Of a DNA stretch of 64,000 nucleotides, positions 38,195 through 49,277 are shown piece after piece. The position numbers and the translations under genes are program-made. Location of the stretch: the NCBI RefSeq assembly GCF_000499845.2, contig NC_023756.2, positions 42,099,393 through 42,163,392 of the forward strand. Direction: 5' to 3'. The first letter of the stretch is position 1, and every line of letters begins with the position of its first letter. The notes beneath the pieces were generated by a model. It ran no database searches. It was not told where the DNA came from and was given only the letters and a program-made list of their open reading frames with translations. The DNA comes from Phaseolus vulgaris (Eukaryota > Streptophyta > Magnoliopsida > Fabales > Fabaceae).

Positions 38195-40196
38195 ATGGCA
38201 TCTTGTCGCCTTCCTGCGAATATGTCCCTATTGCGACTCCAAGATAAACATGTTACTAAAGACGTATGGGAAGGTAATGAAAGACTATTGAGACCCAGAA
38301 GGCATGCAATCTGGATACTAAAGCATGAGGACATACTTGACCAACGAGTCAAACAGTTAATTGATCATTCTGGTTTTGGACATTTGTTAAAATTTAAGAA
38401 CATTGACTTCAACCACGTACTACTTACAGCATTAGTGGAAAGATGGAGATCAGAGACTCATACCTTTCACTTTCCTCTCGGTGAAACAACTGTTACTTTG
38501 GAGGATGTGGAACTCATATTGGGTTTACCTGTTGATGGACAGGCTGTCACCGGGATTACTAATGGTGATTTAGTATCTTTGTGTGAGCAGTTCCTCGTAT
38601 TTATACCACCCACTACAGCGGTGAAAGGAAATGCAATTAGTTTGTCTTGGCTTAACAACACTTTTCAGGAATTGCCACATCATGCAACCGATGATGTTAT
38701 TGCTCAACATGCTCGAGCTCACATATTAACACTTATTGGGAGTCTATTGATGCCTGATTCTTCAGGTAGTAAGGTACATTTAATGTATCTATTATTGTTG
38801 GCTGACTTGAACAACGTTAGAAATTATAGTTGGGGGTCAGCTGTATTGGCTTCTTTGTATCGTGCGCTCGATCACGGAATAGACTTTAATCAAGATAATA
38901 TTGGAGGTTGCACGCTGCTTTTACAGTGTTGGGCATGGGAACGCCTAACATGCATTTCTCCACAACTTCAACCATTGACCGATGAAGAAGTTCAACAAGG
39001 GGTTGGTTTCCCACTCGGGAAAAGGTATGCTATTTTTTTATTAATTTTCGAGACAAGAAAACAAAGTTCTTAATATTCCTTTGCTTATATTAGGTGGACT
39101 CGGAGGATGCATAGGACGCACACAGGAGGAACCACTGTTCCTCAAATATGAGCAATGTTTGATGGCATTAAAGCTAAAGAGGTTGTAACCAATATATAAA
39201 CTAACATATCATTTTATCTGAAAATTTCATATTACTGATGTTTCAAACATTTATTTACAGTTTCTTTGGACTCCATATCGAGTGGATTATGTTAGGCGCT
39301 TGATCACTATCGAGGTTTCCCCAATTGCACGAGCGGTAGTTCCTCTCATATGTTTCGCAACGGTTGAATTTCATCAGGTTGATAGGGTTATGCGCCAATT
39401 TGGATTTCGACAAAGTATTCCACATGACCCATTCAATCTTGATCAACTTCACAAAGAGGATATGAGAGGACGAACTGATCGATATTGGCCACAATATCAT
39501 GTGGCATGGATAGCGATGTGGAATGACCGTCATAATTGTCTAATTCAGGGAAATCAATTTAATGGAAATGGTCATTTGCATGACAAGTCAACATACATGC
39601 AATGGTACATCAACCATACTATCTGCTACATCTCACCTATAGAGTCATCGTCCGAGGATGATGTAAGTTCAATTACAAAATTATTTATTATTCTTCATTC
39701 ACTCATCCAAAATTAACACATATTTTCAAAACAATATGATATGCCACATGAGACTACACAACCTCACTATCAACATCATGTCGGGTCTTCTTCTCAAGTT
39801 CAATCGTTTCAACAACAATCTTTTCGTCTGCCAGGTGTTCAACCGACCCAGTTGTTCGGATATAGGGATCAACCTCACATGTCATTCCATCAACCACCTT
39901 TCAACTACTCAACATCTCCATCTTAACAACAATTTTTTGTTGGTCCATCAAATCCCTTTGCAACCTCTACCATGACCCCCCCATCTGCCTACAATCCAAT
40001 GTCATCCATGCAGTATTATCGACCAATAATGCCTTCACAGGTGTCCGAAAATCAGAATGATGATAATGAAGTCGAAGGCACTGACGATGACATTCCACCT
40101 CCACCCCCTCCTACCCTTCCATCCGAACAACAGCCACAATAACGACCACGAAGACAACGAAGAAGACCACCATGCGGCACAGCTTCACATAAATGA
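38195..40196 (+). pseudogene. Plant mobile domain (PMD) gene of MULE2, several stops
   Basis: Exons: 38195-39024, 39094-39181, 39261-39662 and about 39736-40196. PMD landmarks: ALVERWRSETHTFHFPLGET, VTLEDVELILGLPVDG, ISLSWLNNTFQELP, NYSWGSAVLASLYRALD and FLWTPYRVDYVRRL. The C-terminal part is Gln/Pro-rich with a run of prolines. Stops: TGA in exon 2 (after TVPQI, probably from CGA), TAA after YSTSPS (probably from CAA) and TAA at 40140-40142. It resembles the MULE1 PMD protein only at domain level, so the two were probably acquired long ago or separately. An upstream exon is possible (CAG at about 38174). Confidence 0.85.
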
Positions 40197-40536
40197 CAAC
40201 TTTTCCTACATCTCTATTTTATAATCATGTATGAATTGTACTTATTTATTATTTTATAAATATTGTTAAACACTACCCTATTTATTTATAACTATATCAA
40301 CTATAAATGCTACTTCATGAATATAATTTCAATTTTTTAAAAACAACAAAAGTATTTTTAATTTTAACATTTAAAAAATACTAAATATATTACATTTATT
40401 ACACAACTTATTTTTAATCCAACTTAATCTTGGGTAACTTTGTTTCTTGTGAAAACAAAAATTTAGTTTTAATAGTTTTAATTTTAAAAATTATTATTAT
40501 ATAAATTTTTTAATTTTTAACAAAATTAATTATTTA

Positions 40537-40804
40537 AAAAAATGAACTGAACTTGCCAATACGGTTGGCAACTTCAATGGAGTAAAATTGTCAACCCAGT
40601 ATCCAATTTTATTTACACTGAAGTTGCCAACCCAATTAGAAACTTTAATTAAAAAATAAAAAATGAGAAGATTAACAAATTTAATTGATGTTCCTACACC
40701 ATTGGCAACTTTGACCAAGAATTGCCTATTTCTGTAATTTTTTCTGCTTTTACCCATTTACGTAAATATGAAAAAAAAAAATACACCATTTTAGTGAAAA
40801 ACCC
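40537..40804 (-). repeat. MULE2 right terminal inverted repeat
   Basis: Read from outside it starts GGGTTTTTCACTAAAATGG and matches 34022-34288, with the same GCCAAT/GGCAAC motifs in inverse order. Confidence 0.9.
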
Positions 40805-40813
40805 AATATTATG

Positions 40814-41235
40814 ATGTATTAAGGAACTAACTTGCAACTAAAAGGATTATGTGATTCGGATTGGACCACTTGATCGTGGATTATGCTATTAACAACTGAA
40901 TTTTGTATGTTTTTGGGTTCCTCCTTGATCAGCTGATAATCAAATGAAGGAATCTAATATTTCTAAATCAATATCTAAAATTGAGTATCATACTTTTACT
41001 ACTTTAGATTGTGAACTTCAATGTTAAAGTATTTGATCGATGAATTCAAAGTTAAAATTCAAACACCAGAGATAACTAACATATGTAATATAAAAATAGA
41101 TTGTCATCTTGTTTTGGAAAAGTTTCGATCAAAACTCTTCCAGATGCTACCAATCACCTCCTCAACATTGTGATTTTACTCCTGCAATTTCTAAGCTTGG
41201 GTTGATGCATTTCTACCACAGGGGATATTAAGTTC
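40814..41235 (+). mobile_element. Copia-type relic, RNase H and C-terminal part (right fragment)
   Basis: The copia frame continues after MULE2: LKGLCDSDWT at about 40838, FCMFLGSSLIS at about 40905, then IEYHTFTTLDCEL, IDCHLVLEKFRSKLFQ and a final ISKLGLM. Together with 31636-34021 it is one element. Removing MULE2 and one AATATTATG copy restores the order HRIL then ..LKGLCDSDW. Stops and indels make it dead. Confidence 0.85.
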
Positions 41236-41704
41236 CGTTACATTATCATTTTTTAATACACGTTGTTTTAGTTTTATCATAACATCTATATATTGTTGCA
41301 TGTAATTAATTTTTGTAATGTAATTGTTTAAATAATTACTTAATATTATTTTACTTATAAGATAGGTTAGAAATAATAAAATACTTACATTAAGCAATGG
41401 TAATTGTATTTAAAAATATTATATATTTGGTAGGTTACAAACACAATCTGTGGCACGGTACACAAAACCACTGTCACTTCAATTTGGTTTTCCCTATCTG
41501 TTCTCACGCTGTTTCTGTGATTCTCTCTGTCTAGATTCTTCCTTTCTCAACGTGCTATGTTCTCGTGTCTTCGTCAACCTTCCACGTTTTACCATACTCT
41601 TTCATTAATCTCCACGATTTGACTAACCACGGACCCGAATTTTGAATAGCTCTAGAACTTCAAATTTCTCGTTTTTGTGGTTTGGATTTGGCGTTTTCAA
41701 GATC
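41236..41704. other. Upstream region of OMA1
   Basis: AT-rich to about 41420, then a C/T-rich stretch (CTCTCTGTCTAGATTCTTCC, about 41521-41540) typical of a plant 5' leader before the ATG at 41705. No element was seen. Confidence 0.45.
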
Positions 41705-44442
41705 ATGGGGTGGTACAGAAAGGGAAAGCTCATTAGTGATCATTTTCGCAACTTGGCTTCAAGGGTTACGCCTCAAACACCAATTTTTCAGCGTAGTTCG
41801 AGAATTCGCCAATCTGGGTATTTGGATTCAGGTTCAAAAGGTGCTAGCTTTATCGGGTTATCTTCGTTTTGTTCAATTTCTCAGAGACTAGGCACTCGAG
41901 GCGTTGCTGGAGTTAACAAGAACCTTCACAATCCGTTTCTTTTTGGGGCTAAGAGATTTTACTACGTGGATCCTTACAATGTACAGCATTTCAGGCCAAG
42001 AGGGCCTAGGCGTTGGTTTCAAAATCCTAGGCATGTTTTCTTTGTTGTCTTGGTTGGTTCTGGAGTTTTAATCACTGTTTATTTTGGGAACATAGAAACA
42101 GTTCCGTACACCAAGCGAACCCATTTGATTCTGTTGTCGAAAGCCATGGAGAGGAAGCTTGGGGAGAGCCAATTTGAACAGATGAAGGCTGGTTTTAAGG
42201 GCAAGATATTGCCTCCTATACATCCTGATAGTGTGAGGGTGACAATGATTGCCAAGGATATAATTGATGCATTGCAGAGAGGGTTGAGGAAGGAGCAGGT
42301 GTGGAGTGATTTGGGGTATGCATCAGAGCATTCTACGCTGAGTGAAGGATATGGAAGGGAGACATTGAATGCATTGGCTACTGGGAGTGATGAGAAAAGT
42401 GAAGGGAATTGGCACAAGGAGGATGAGATTCTTGATGACAAATGGGTTCAGCAGAGCCGGAAAAAGGGTCAGGAGAAAGGTTCAGAGGCTGCTACATCAC
42501 ATTTAGATGGATTAAATTGGGAAATTTTGGTGGTAAATGAGCCTGTTGTTAATGCCTTCTGCTTACCTGGTGGGAAGATAGTAGTGTTCACTGGTTTGCT
42601 TGCGCATTTTAAAAGTGATGCAGAGATAGCAACAATTATTGGACATGAGGTATTATACTTGTGCTTGGATTAAGTTTAAGTCCTTGCTTTTGCAGTTTAA
42701 TATGCCTACCGTAGGAGACCTAAAGCTTACACCTTACAACTTGCTAACTTGTTATTTTTGCACAAATGATATGCTGAGATGTGAGTTTTATTTGGGTTTT
42801 CTTGTTAATTAGGTTGGGCATGCTATTGCAAGGCACAGTGCAGAGGGGATCACAAAGAACCTATGGTTTGCTATTCTACAGTTGATACTTTATCAATTTG
42901 TCACACCTGATATAGTGCACACAATGTCATCCCTTTTCTTGCACCTACCTTTCTCCAGGCGGTATGCTTTGTTCCTATCTCTCTTCCTAACCAATTGATT
43001 TCCTGTATGATCTTTAATAATATTAGATTCATTCAGTAGAAATTCATAGAAAGATAATACTTGTCATGACTTGTTGAAATGCGGTGAGTTTGTAGAGCAA
43101 TGATGTTGCTTTGTTGGATTTCTTAATAAATTACTTTGTTAGATCAATCAGAACAAGTAGCTTATCACAATGTTCGTTCAATTTAACTGTTGAACCTTAA
43201 GTACTTGTATTTTTCTTACATGTGAAACATTGTATGAGCTTGATATCAATTAATTTTCTTTGATTAGTTAGAGATTTTTTTAAATTATGAAAGAAGAGGT
43301 TAAAAACAGAAACCAATTCGTGTCTACTTATGAAGTGGAATATATATGCAAATTGCATGCTTACTATCTGTTTTAGTGTGGCCTGAATATATGTTGTGTT
43401 CAGATGTATGGCTTTTTGTACCATGGTAGGATGAATCCAGTTGATGGATACATGTTGAATGATAGAGTTGACATTGGTTACAGTTGCACTTGTATAGTCA
43501 ATAGCTATCCTTTTAGCTTCTTAATCACAATAGAATATAAGAACGTATGATTGATTTCTTGAACAATCTACAAGAGAATGTTGGAAGTATCTGTACAATC
43601 CAGTGGATTGGGATGATTCCATCTAGTTTGGACTCTGGACACTACTTATATTCACTACTCTATATTTTATGAAGGCATTAGAAAGCAAACCTATATGGTA
43701 TGTCCAATGCTTAGCAGTTAACATCTACATGAGTTAATGCATGAACGATTTTAGTAAAGGAGCGAGTGATAAGTAGATGAGTGCTCAATATATAGGTGTC
43801 ATGAAATTTAGTAAAATAACTCTTCAATGCATTAATTCTATGGTAATGTTTATTTGACAAAAGCGAAATAGGATCCACGGACACAGTACATCTGTGGATG
43901 CAAACACAGCATTAGTGTCCTAGCGATAATTCCTGTTTCTTGGACATAATATCTTGGCGATAATGCAAACACAGCATTAGTTAATGCTTTATATATTCTC
44001 AGAACTATATGTTCTCTGTAGAAAATTGTCCGATGACAATTGTATTTTGATGAGTTTAAACCTATTGTTGATTTGCATGATATTTGATGAACATGAACCA
44101 CATGATAATCAATTAATCTTTTTAATGGTATGTTTAATCATTGAGTGTTCTCTGGGTTACAAATTTTCTAAAACAACTCAATTTATTCACAGGATGGAAA
44201 TAGAAGCTGATTACATTGGGCTGTTGTTAATTGCATCAGCTGGCTATGATCCCCGGGTGGCACCTAAAGTGTATGAGAAGTTGGGAAAAATTACTGGTGA
44301 GTCTACCCTTAGGGATTATCTCTCTACCCATCCTTCCGGCAAAAAAAGAGCAGAATTGTTGGCCCAAGCTAAGATAATGGAAGAAGCATTTTCTATATAT
44401 AGAGACGCAAGAGCTGGACATGGGGTTGAAGGTTTTCTTTAG
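41705..44442 (+). CDS. OMA1: Mitochondrial metalloendopeptidase OMA1
   Basis: M48 zinc metalloprotease of the inner mitochondrial membrane; relatives act in membrane-protein quality control and stress response. Exons: 41705-42649, 42813-42961, 44193-44442; 447 aa. The start at 41705 (MGWYRKGKL) is preferred over 41642 because plant homologs begin M-x-WYR. The N-terminus is Arg/Ser-rich as for a mitochondrial presequence. A membrane segment (VFFVVLVGSGVLITVYFG) follows RRWFQNPRH. The zinc site is HEVGHAIARH (His314, His318), split by intron 1. The third ligand is in EIEADYIG (Glu369), and a THPSGKKRAE motif lies near the end. All key residues are present. It converges on the broken ATS3-like copy 3 downstream. 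Gene name from homology recognition. Confidence 0.93.
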
Positions 44443-44766
44443 GACTGGACAATCACCCGTTTACCTAATTCAAACATCAATGGAAGTTTTTGTTCAATAT
44501 AAACTTCAATGGGAGATTCAGTTCAGCGTAAACTTGTACATAGTGCAATTAACTTCTCTGTTTGATTGTGTGAGAATACCCTATTACATTTTTTACAAAT
44601 AAAAAATACAGAAGAACCTTTTGCTATGATGTGCAGAGTATTTATGATTCAACTCAAAACAATCTCATTCAATTGAACATTATGCATTATAGTTGAATGA
44701 TACCTTGGTAACCCATTAGCTCAAAACAATGGGAAGTTGCTAAAAAGTTCTGCAATGGTAGAATTA

Positions 44767-45530
44767 TTAACCATGGTTTAACAGAATGAAACCATTCCTG
44801 AGCCTAAAATCCTTAGGATCAAGGCGCCTGTGAATTTTACTGCGGCACCAATTATGGCCGTACCATGTATGAGTGGGGTGGTCAGAAAATTTGAAAGCTA
44901 TGGTAAATGGTGTTGTGTACTTCATGCCTTGGATTTTCACCATCTCAGGCCTCCAATCTTCCTTTTCACCATATCTTCGTACCGACACAAAACAAATCCG
45001 AGAAAGGCATGCACCAGTTATCTGAAATATATCTATAAAACCCTGCTCCAGTGAACTCCTCAGAATTCGCAGCTTTGATTCTGATACCTGATAGTTTTTT
45101 TACAACAAGAATTAAAAGGAAGATTTTTTGTAACAAAGAAAGAGTTCAAGAGTGCATCTTGAACCCCTTAACCATGCATGGCAAGGAAATCTTGAATTCA
45201 TTTGAAGGAAAAACCTTGTTGCCGTTATGATCTCCAAACTCTATACCCAGATTCTCCCCTGTGAGGTTGGGTAAGGAGTTTGCATATATAATGACCCAGT
45301 AGGAACAGTTCGATGTGACCTTCGCCTATTGGACACAAAAACTCAAATCAAGAGTTGAAGTTCATGAGCATAGAAAGAAAAAGAAAAAGGGTTATCTCAA
45401 AACTAGTACCTCGATACAGCCATAAGAAAAGTTTCCATTTTCTTGAAATTCCGGAGAATCACATTGAAACTGAGACTGAAAGGCTCAGTCCAGACGCAAG
45501 AAAGAACAGGAGAAGAACAAGCCTTGTCAT
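44767..45530 (-). pseudogene. ATS3-like copy 3, frameshifted and missing conserved cysteines
   Basis: Exons aligned to copies 1 and 2: 45530-45410, 45325-45215, 45087-44767. The signal peptide (MTRLVLLLFFLASGLSLSV) is intact. Exon 1 is 121 nt instead of a multiple of three, so the frame from the ATG hits TGA after SVSM. The other frame carries the expected end (GNFSYGCIE). Exon 2 has NCSYWVII but the TSCSSP cysteine motif has become YANSLP. Exon 3 has lost the FEQCS cysteine (LEQGFIDIF) but keeps ICFVSVRRYG, WRPEMVKIQG and HTWYGHNWC. The end is short, without a hydrophobic tail. It is probably a decaying paralog; an assembly error could explain the frameshift but not the lost cysteines. Confidence 0.78.
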
Positions 45531-45956
45531 TTTCTTTTTCAGAACTTTTAACTCCATTTTTTCGATGCTTTTTTTTTTTCAAAACATGCTTGTGACTTTT
45601 ATACAGGCATCTTCGTTTATGGGTCTGACACAATATTGCATAATTGTATTAAAAATTAACAAATTATTATCTTTGAACAACACGATATGCATGTTAAAAA
45701 ATAGTTAATTATATAAACTCTCTTATTCATTTTATTCATTCAAATACACTTAACATATTTTCAGTTCTCTGCCTTCAAGATCATATATTTCAATAGGGAA
45801 CTGCATGCAAGAGATATATTTCAGATAAGTTTTCAAATTCTCTTTGCCTTTTGCTTTCTGCACCCCATGATTACTATATCCACAACAACAAGAAAACTAA
45901 AAAGTATAATTACCTTTTTCATTCTTACGTTTGGGTTCAATGTTCAATTTAATATA
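45531..45956. other. Upstream DNA of ATS3-like copy 3
   Basis: AT-rich, with a T-run at about 45568-45580. No gene or element is supported. Confidence 0.4.
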
Positions 45957-47077
45957 GTGATTTAGAAAACAAATCAATTTGGTCCCAAGATTTAAAAAAA
46001 AATCAATTTGGTCTCTTACGTTAAGTTTTCACCAACGACGTTAACTGTTGATAATATGGCGCACATAGTGACATTGGTTTGCACACGTGGGGGAGAGGGA
46101 GGCAGAAGCGATGAATGTGGTGGTGGAGCCTAGGGAGGACCGACGGCTATGAAGCGCTCCCAAAACATGCTTTTGTTGACGTGAAACGTCTTACAAAGTA
46201 ATAACCACTACCTGTAATAATATTTTATGGCGGGAGACGTTTGCTTAATTGCAAATGCTCACTCCAATGGTGCCCACCAGATAAGTGTATTTTGTGAGGT
46301 GCTGCAAACAGTTGAGTGATGAATAGTGGGCAATAATTGATGTATCTATAGAAAAAGTAGAAGACAACATTGATGCATCCCTTGTGAAATGCAAAAAAAC
46401 GCCCATGGAGTTGTATTGTAGAGGATAAGTCAAACGGCCATTGCAAGGTATATGAACAAAAACTATTTAACCTTTTATGTGAAATTCAGACAATATGAAC
46501 AAAAACAATTGAATGTGTTATACAAAATTTACATTGAAATAGAATACACCAATGCAGCTTCATTGAAAAGGAACCTACAAGCCACTTATTATAAATAGCA
46601 TTTACAGACCATCCCATCAACCAATCCTAGTTGAATAAAACTCAACTTTAACTTCAATTAGTTACCAATAAGCCACATATATTGTATAATCAAAACCATG
46701 TCTTGAAGCATAAGAGAAAAAAATAAGAGAAAAATAAAAATTGAAGTTTTTTTTCCACTCAAAGGGTTTCATTATGTACAATATCAATCAACCAGAATAA
46801 CATTCAGAAATTTCCAACACTATTTATTCTTTGGGGACGCTTCCTAGTCGTCAACCCTCCCTTGGCTCTACCACCACAATTGTCGCTGCCTCCGTTTCCT
46901 TCTCCCTCAATCTTCTTTTTCCAATTTTCAAAGTCTAAAATTTCATTCAATCTATGTGTACAAACCAATGTCACTTTATGTGTCACGTCATCAAAAGTTA
47001 AGGAAACCTAATAGAAGGGAACAAATTGAACATTTTTAAAAAAACCTAGGGATCCAATTAATTTTTAAAAAAATCAC
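45957..47077. mobile_element. Candidate non-autonomous DNA element with imperfect inverted ends
   Basis: The left end (GTGATTTAGAAAAC, then CAATTTGGTCCC and a second CAATTTGGTCTC) has an inverted counterpart at the right end, where the reverse strand reads GTGATTTTTTTAAAAATTAA, then GGATCCC and CAATTTGTTCCC. About 80 bp are alignable. The interior has short open stretches on the minus strand (46225-46446 and 46804-46986) without a recognised domain. No target duplication was found, so the call is tentative. Confidence 0.35.
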
Positions 47078-47973
47078 TAACTTTGGAAAAGCTTACTTAT
47101 AGGGAATGTCGTATAAGTAAGATGTTTTAAATCGTTACAAGGTAATTAATAAGTTAGAAACAAATGTTTTTTTGGAATCATTTTGAATATTCAAATAATT
47201 GTGTTGGTGTGAAGGGAAGTTAATAACCACATTACATGTAACTTCCAATAATCCCATGGGAATGCAACATTCTTACCCAACATAAGATTAAATGAAATAT
47301 AGGATTGTCAATTTTGTGGGAATCAGTTTATCTAAGAATATTTTTCAAAACTAGTTCCAAATGCAATCTTAAGGTTTAAGATCTCGCCCTTAATAATTGT
47401 ATACGATAATTTCTCCACTAGCCTATCTCAAATTTGTCATTACCATCCTCAGTCCTGTCTGGGAACAGTAATCAATGTCTTAAAGAGATCAGTCAGAAAA
47501 AAAAATTCTATGAGATTTTGACTACCGGTGAATGGTGAACCATTTAATGTAATGAAAACTTATGATGATCATAATTCTATATAAAGAAATCTAGATCTTC
47601 AAGAAGTCAAGATTGCAAAACTGCAAAAGTGATCTTTAACCTCCACTATAATAAGTGAGGCACAAATTTTCTAAAGGAGACAGATCATATTAGAAACTCC
47701 AATTTTGATAAGGAATTCTTAGAATTTAGATTTAAGCCTAAATTAATTCCACAAAACATAATTATGAGGTGAGATTCGTTCTCCCATTAATATATACTAC
47801 ATTGACTTTATGAGACAAAGGTTTTTCTAATACATTGCTCCCATTCTACACCACATTGAAATTTAAAATGAACTCAATCTTATAAAAACCTGTTTGAAAG
47901 TTAAGAGTTGCTCTCTCTCTCGCTTGTATACATTTCTTTGGCGTTATTTCTAATCAATGTGGAGGGAATTTTA
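47078..47973 (-). repeat. Dispersed legume-type repeat, copy A
   Basis: About 0.86-0.9 kb, closely similar along its whole length to the inverse of 60639-61504. Shared blocks include GCTTTTCCAAAGTTAG, the ATCTAGATCTTCAAGAAGTC segment, CCTCACTTATTATAGTGGAG (reverse orientation) and CATTTCTTTGGCG. It has no ORF. In copy A the orientation is minus relative to copy B. The class is unknown. Confidence 0.85.
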
Positions 47974-49272
47974 CTGGTGTAGTTTTTTTTTTAGATTTAC
48001 GTAAATGGGCAATTTTTGGTCAAAGTTGTCAATGGTGTAGGCAATATAAATTAAATTCATTACCCCCCTACTTTTCTTCTTTTAATTAAAGTTTTCAACC
48101 GGATTGACAATTTTAGTTTAAATAAAATTGAATACGGGATTGACAACTTCAATGTATTTTATCTCAATTAAAGTTGTCAATTTTGTTGGCAAGTTTAGTT
48201 GATTTTTTTAAATAATTAATATTTTTTAAAATTAAAAGATGTATATAATAATAATTTAAAAATTATTTAAAATTACATGAAGTGATTCACTGTTTAGGGT
48301 TTAGAGTTTAGTGTTTAGGATTTACATGAAATGATATATAAAGTTGAATAATTAAAATGAATATTTTTTTACAATAATTTTAAATAAATTGGATTAAAAA
48401 TGATTTTTTTATATATTAAAAATATTTAGTATTTTTTAAATATTGTTAAAGTTAAAAATACACTTATAAAAATGTGATATAATTTATGTATAATTTTTTA
48501 GATTATATGATATATGAAAGTATAAATTATATAATATGTAAAAAGTAATAATATACATGCATTTATGTAAAATAAATGTATTAAAAATAAAATAAATTAT
48601 TCAATATAAGTCATTAAAAGAAGATGATATTAAAATATTTGATGAGAACAACATTACAAAGGATGACTCTACTGTCTAAATGGACAATTTCCTCTGTGTG
48701 ACCTTCATTGCGACAGTAAGAACATTTTTTTTGTCTTGTTCTAAATTGATTGATCCATTTCATTATGCAAAGGAGTTGTAATTGGTCGTCCAGAGTTTTT
48801 ACGTCGCATGTCGGGTTCTGGTATGAAATTTGGCCCGGTATAAGTAGACCAATAATCCTCGTTTTGAACAGGGTGGAATTCAACTTGATATGCCTTTCTA
48901 ATCGTGTGGAGGTTGTAAACTGGATCAATGAATGTCATCATTTGTAAATGACAAGAGGAACAAACAGCAATAACATGACGACAAGGAAGTCAAAGAGCTT
49001 GGAAGTGGCCACAATCACACCACCAATCATTTAATCTAACTGTATATGATTGAGGTGGTCGACCATGTTGGGGGTGGCTAATTCTTGGACATCAAATTCA
49101 GAATTTTTTGCATTAAACCTTTCCATAAAACACATAGACGAATCTTGTTGATTTTTTCTAAGGTTGTGATATCTTCTAAATAATAATGACCTGTGCGTAA
49201 CATGGTGTCTATTTTAAAGACTCGTTCAACAAATCATGTTTTTGTTTTTCAAAAGTTGCCTTAACCAAAGCG
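47974..49272 (-). pseudogene. MULE3: truncated relative of MULE2 (one inverted repeat and the end of the transposase)
   Basis: Its left end (about 47974-48215) matches the MULE2 inverted repeat (TTTACGTAAATGGG, GGTCAAAGTTG, GTGTAGGCAA). From 48650 to 49272 on the minus strand it carries the transposase C-terminus: WCDCGHFQAL, MMTFIDPVYNLHTIRKAYQV and the CSYCRNEGH knuckle. Frameshifts are present (for example near 48740, 48990 and 49060). Similarity to MULE2 stops abruptly at about 49272 where LTR3 begins. The other half, with the PMD gene, is absent. Confidence 0.85.
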
Positions 49273-49277
49273 AACGT

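Larger units (their letters stand above)
34022..40804 (-). mobile_element. MULE2: complete but decayed Mutator-like element with transposase and PMD genes
   Basis: A 6,783-bp element inserted in the copia relic. A perfect 9-bp duplication and terminal inverted repeats of about 265 bp (34022-34288 and 40537-40804) bound it. The transposase lies on the minus strand on the left and the PMD gene on the plus strand on the right, so the genes point outward from a 1.4-kb middle. This is the reverse of MULE1. Both genes have nonsense mutations, so it cannot act alone. A truncated close relative lies at 47974-49272. Confidence 0.9.

Noticed and set aside
46225..46986. Minus-strand ORFs of 60-73 codons
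   Set aside because: No recognisable domain; they lie within a candidate non-autonomous element.
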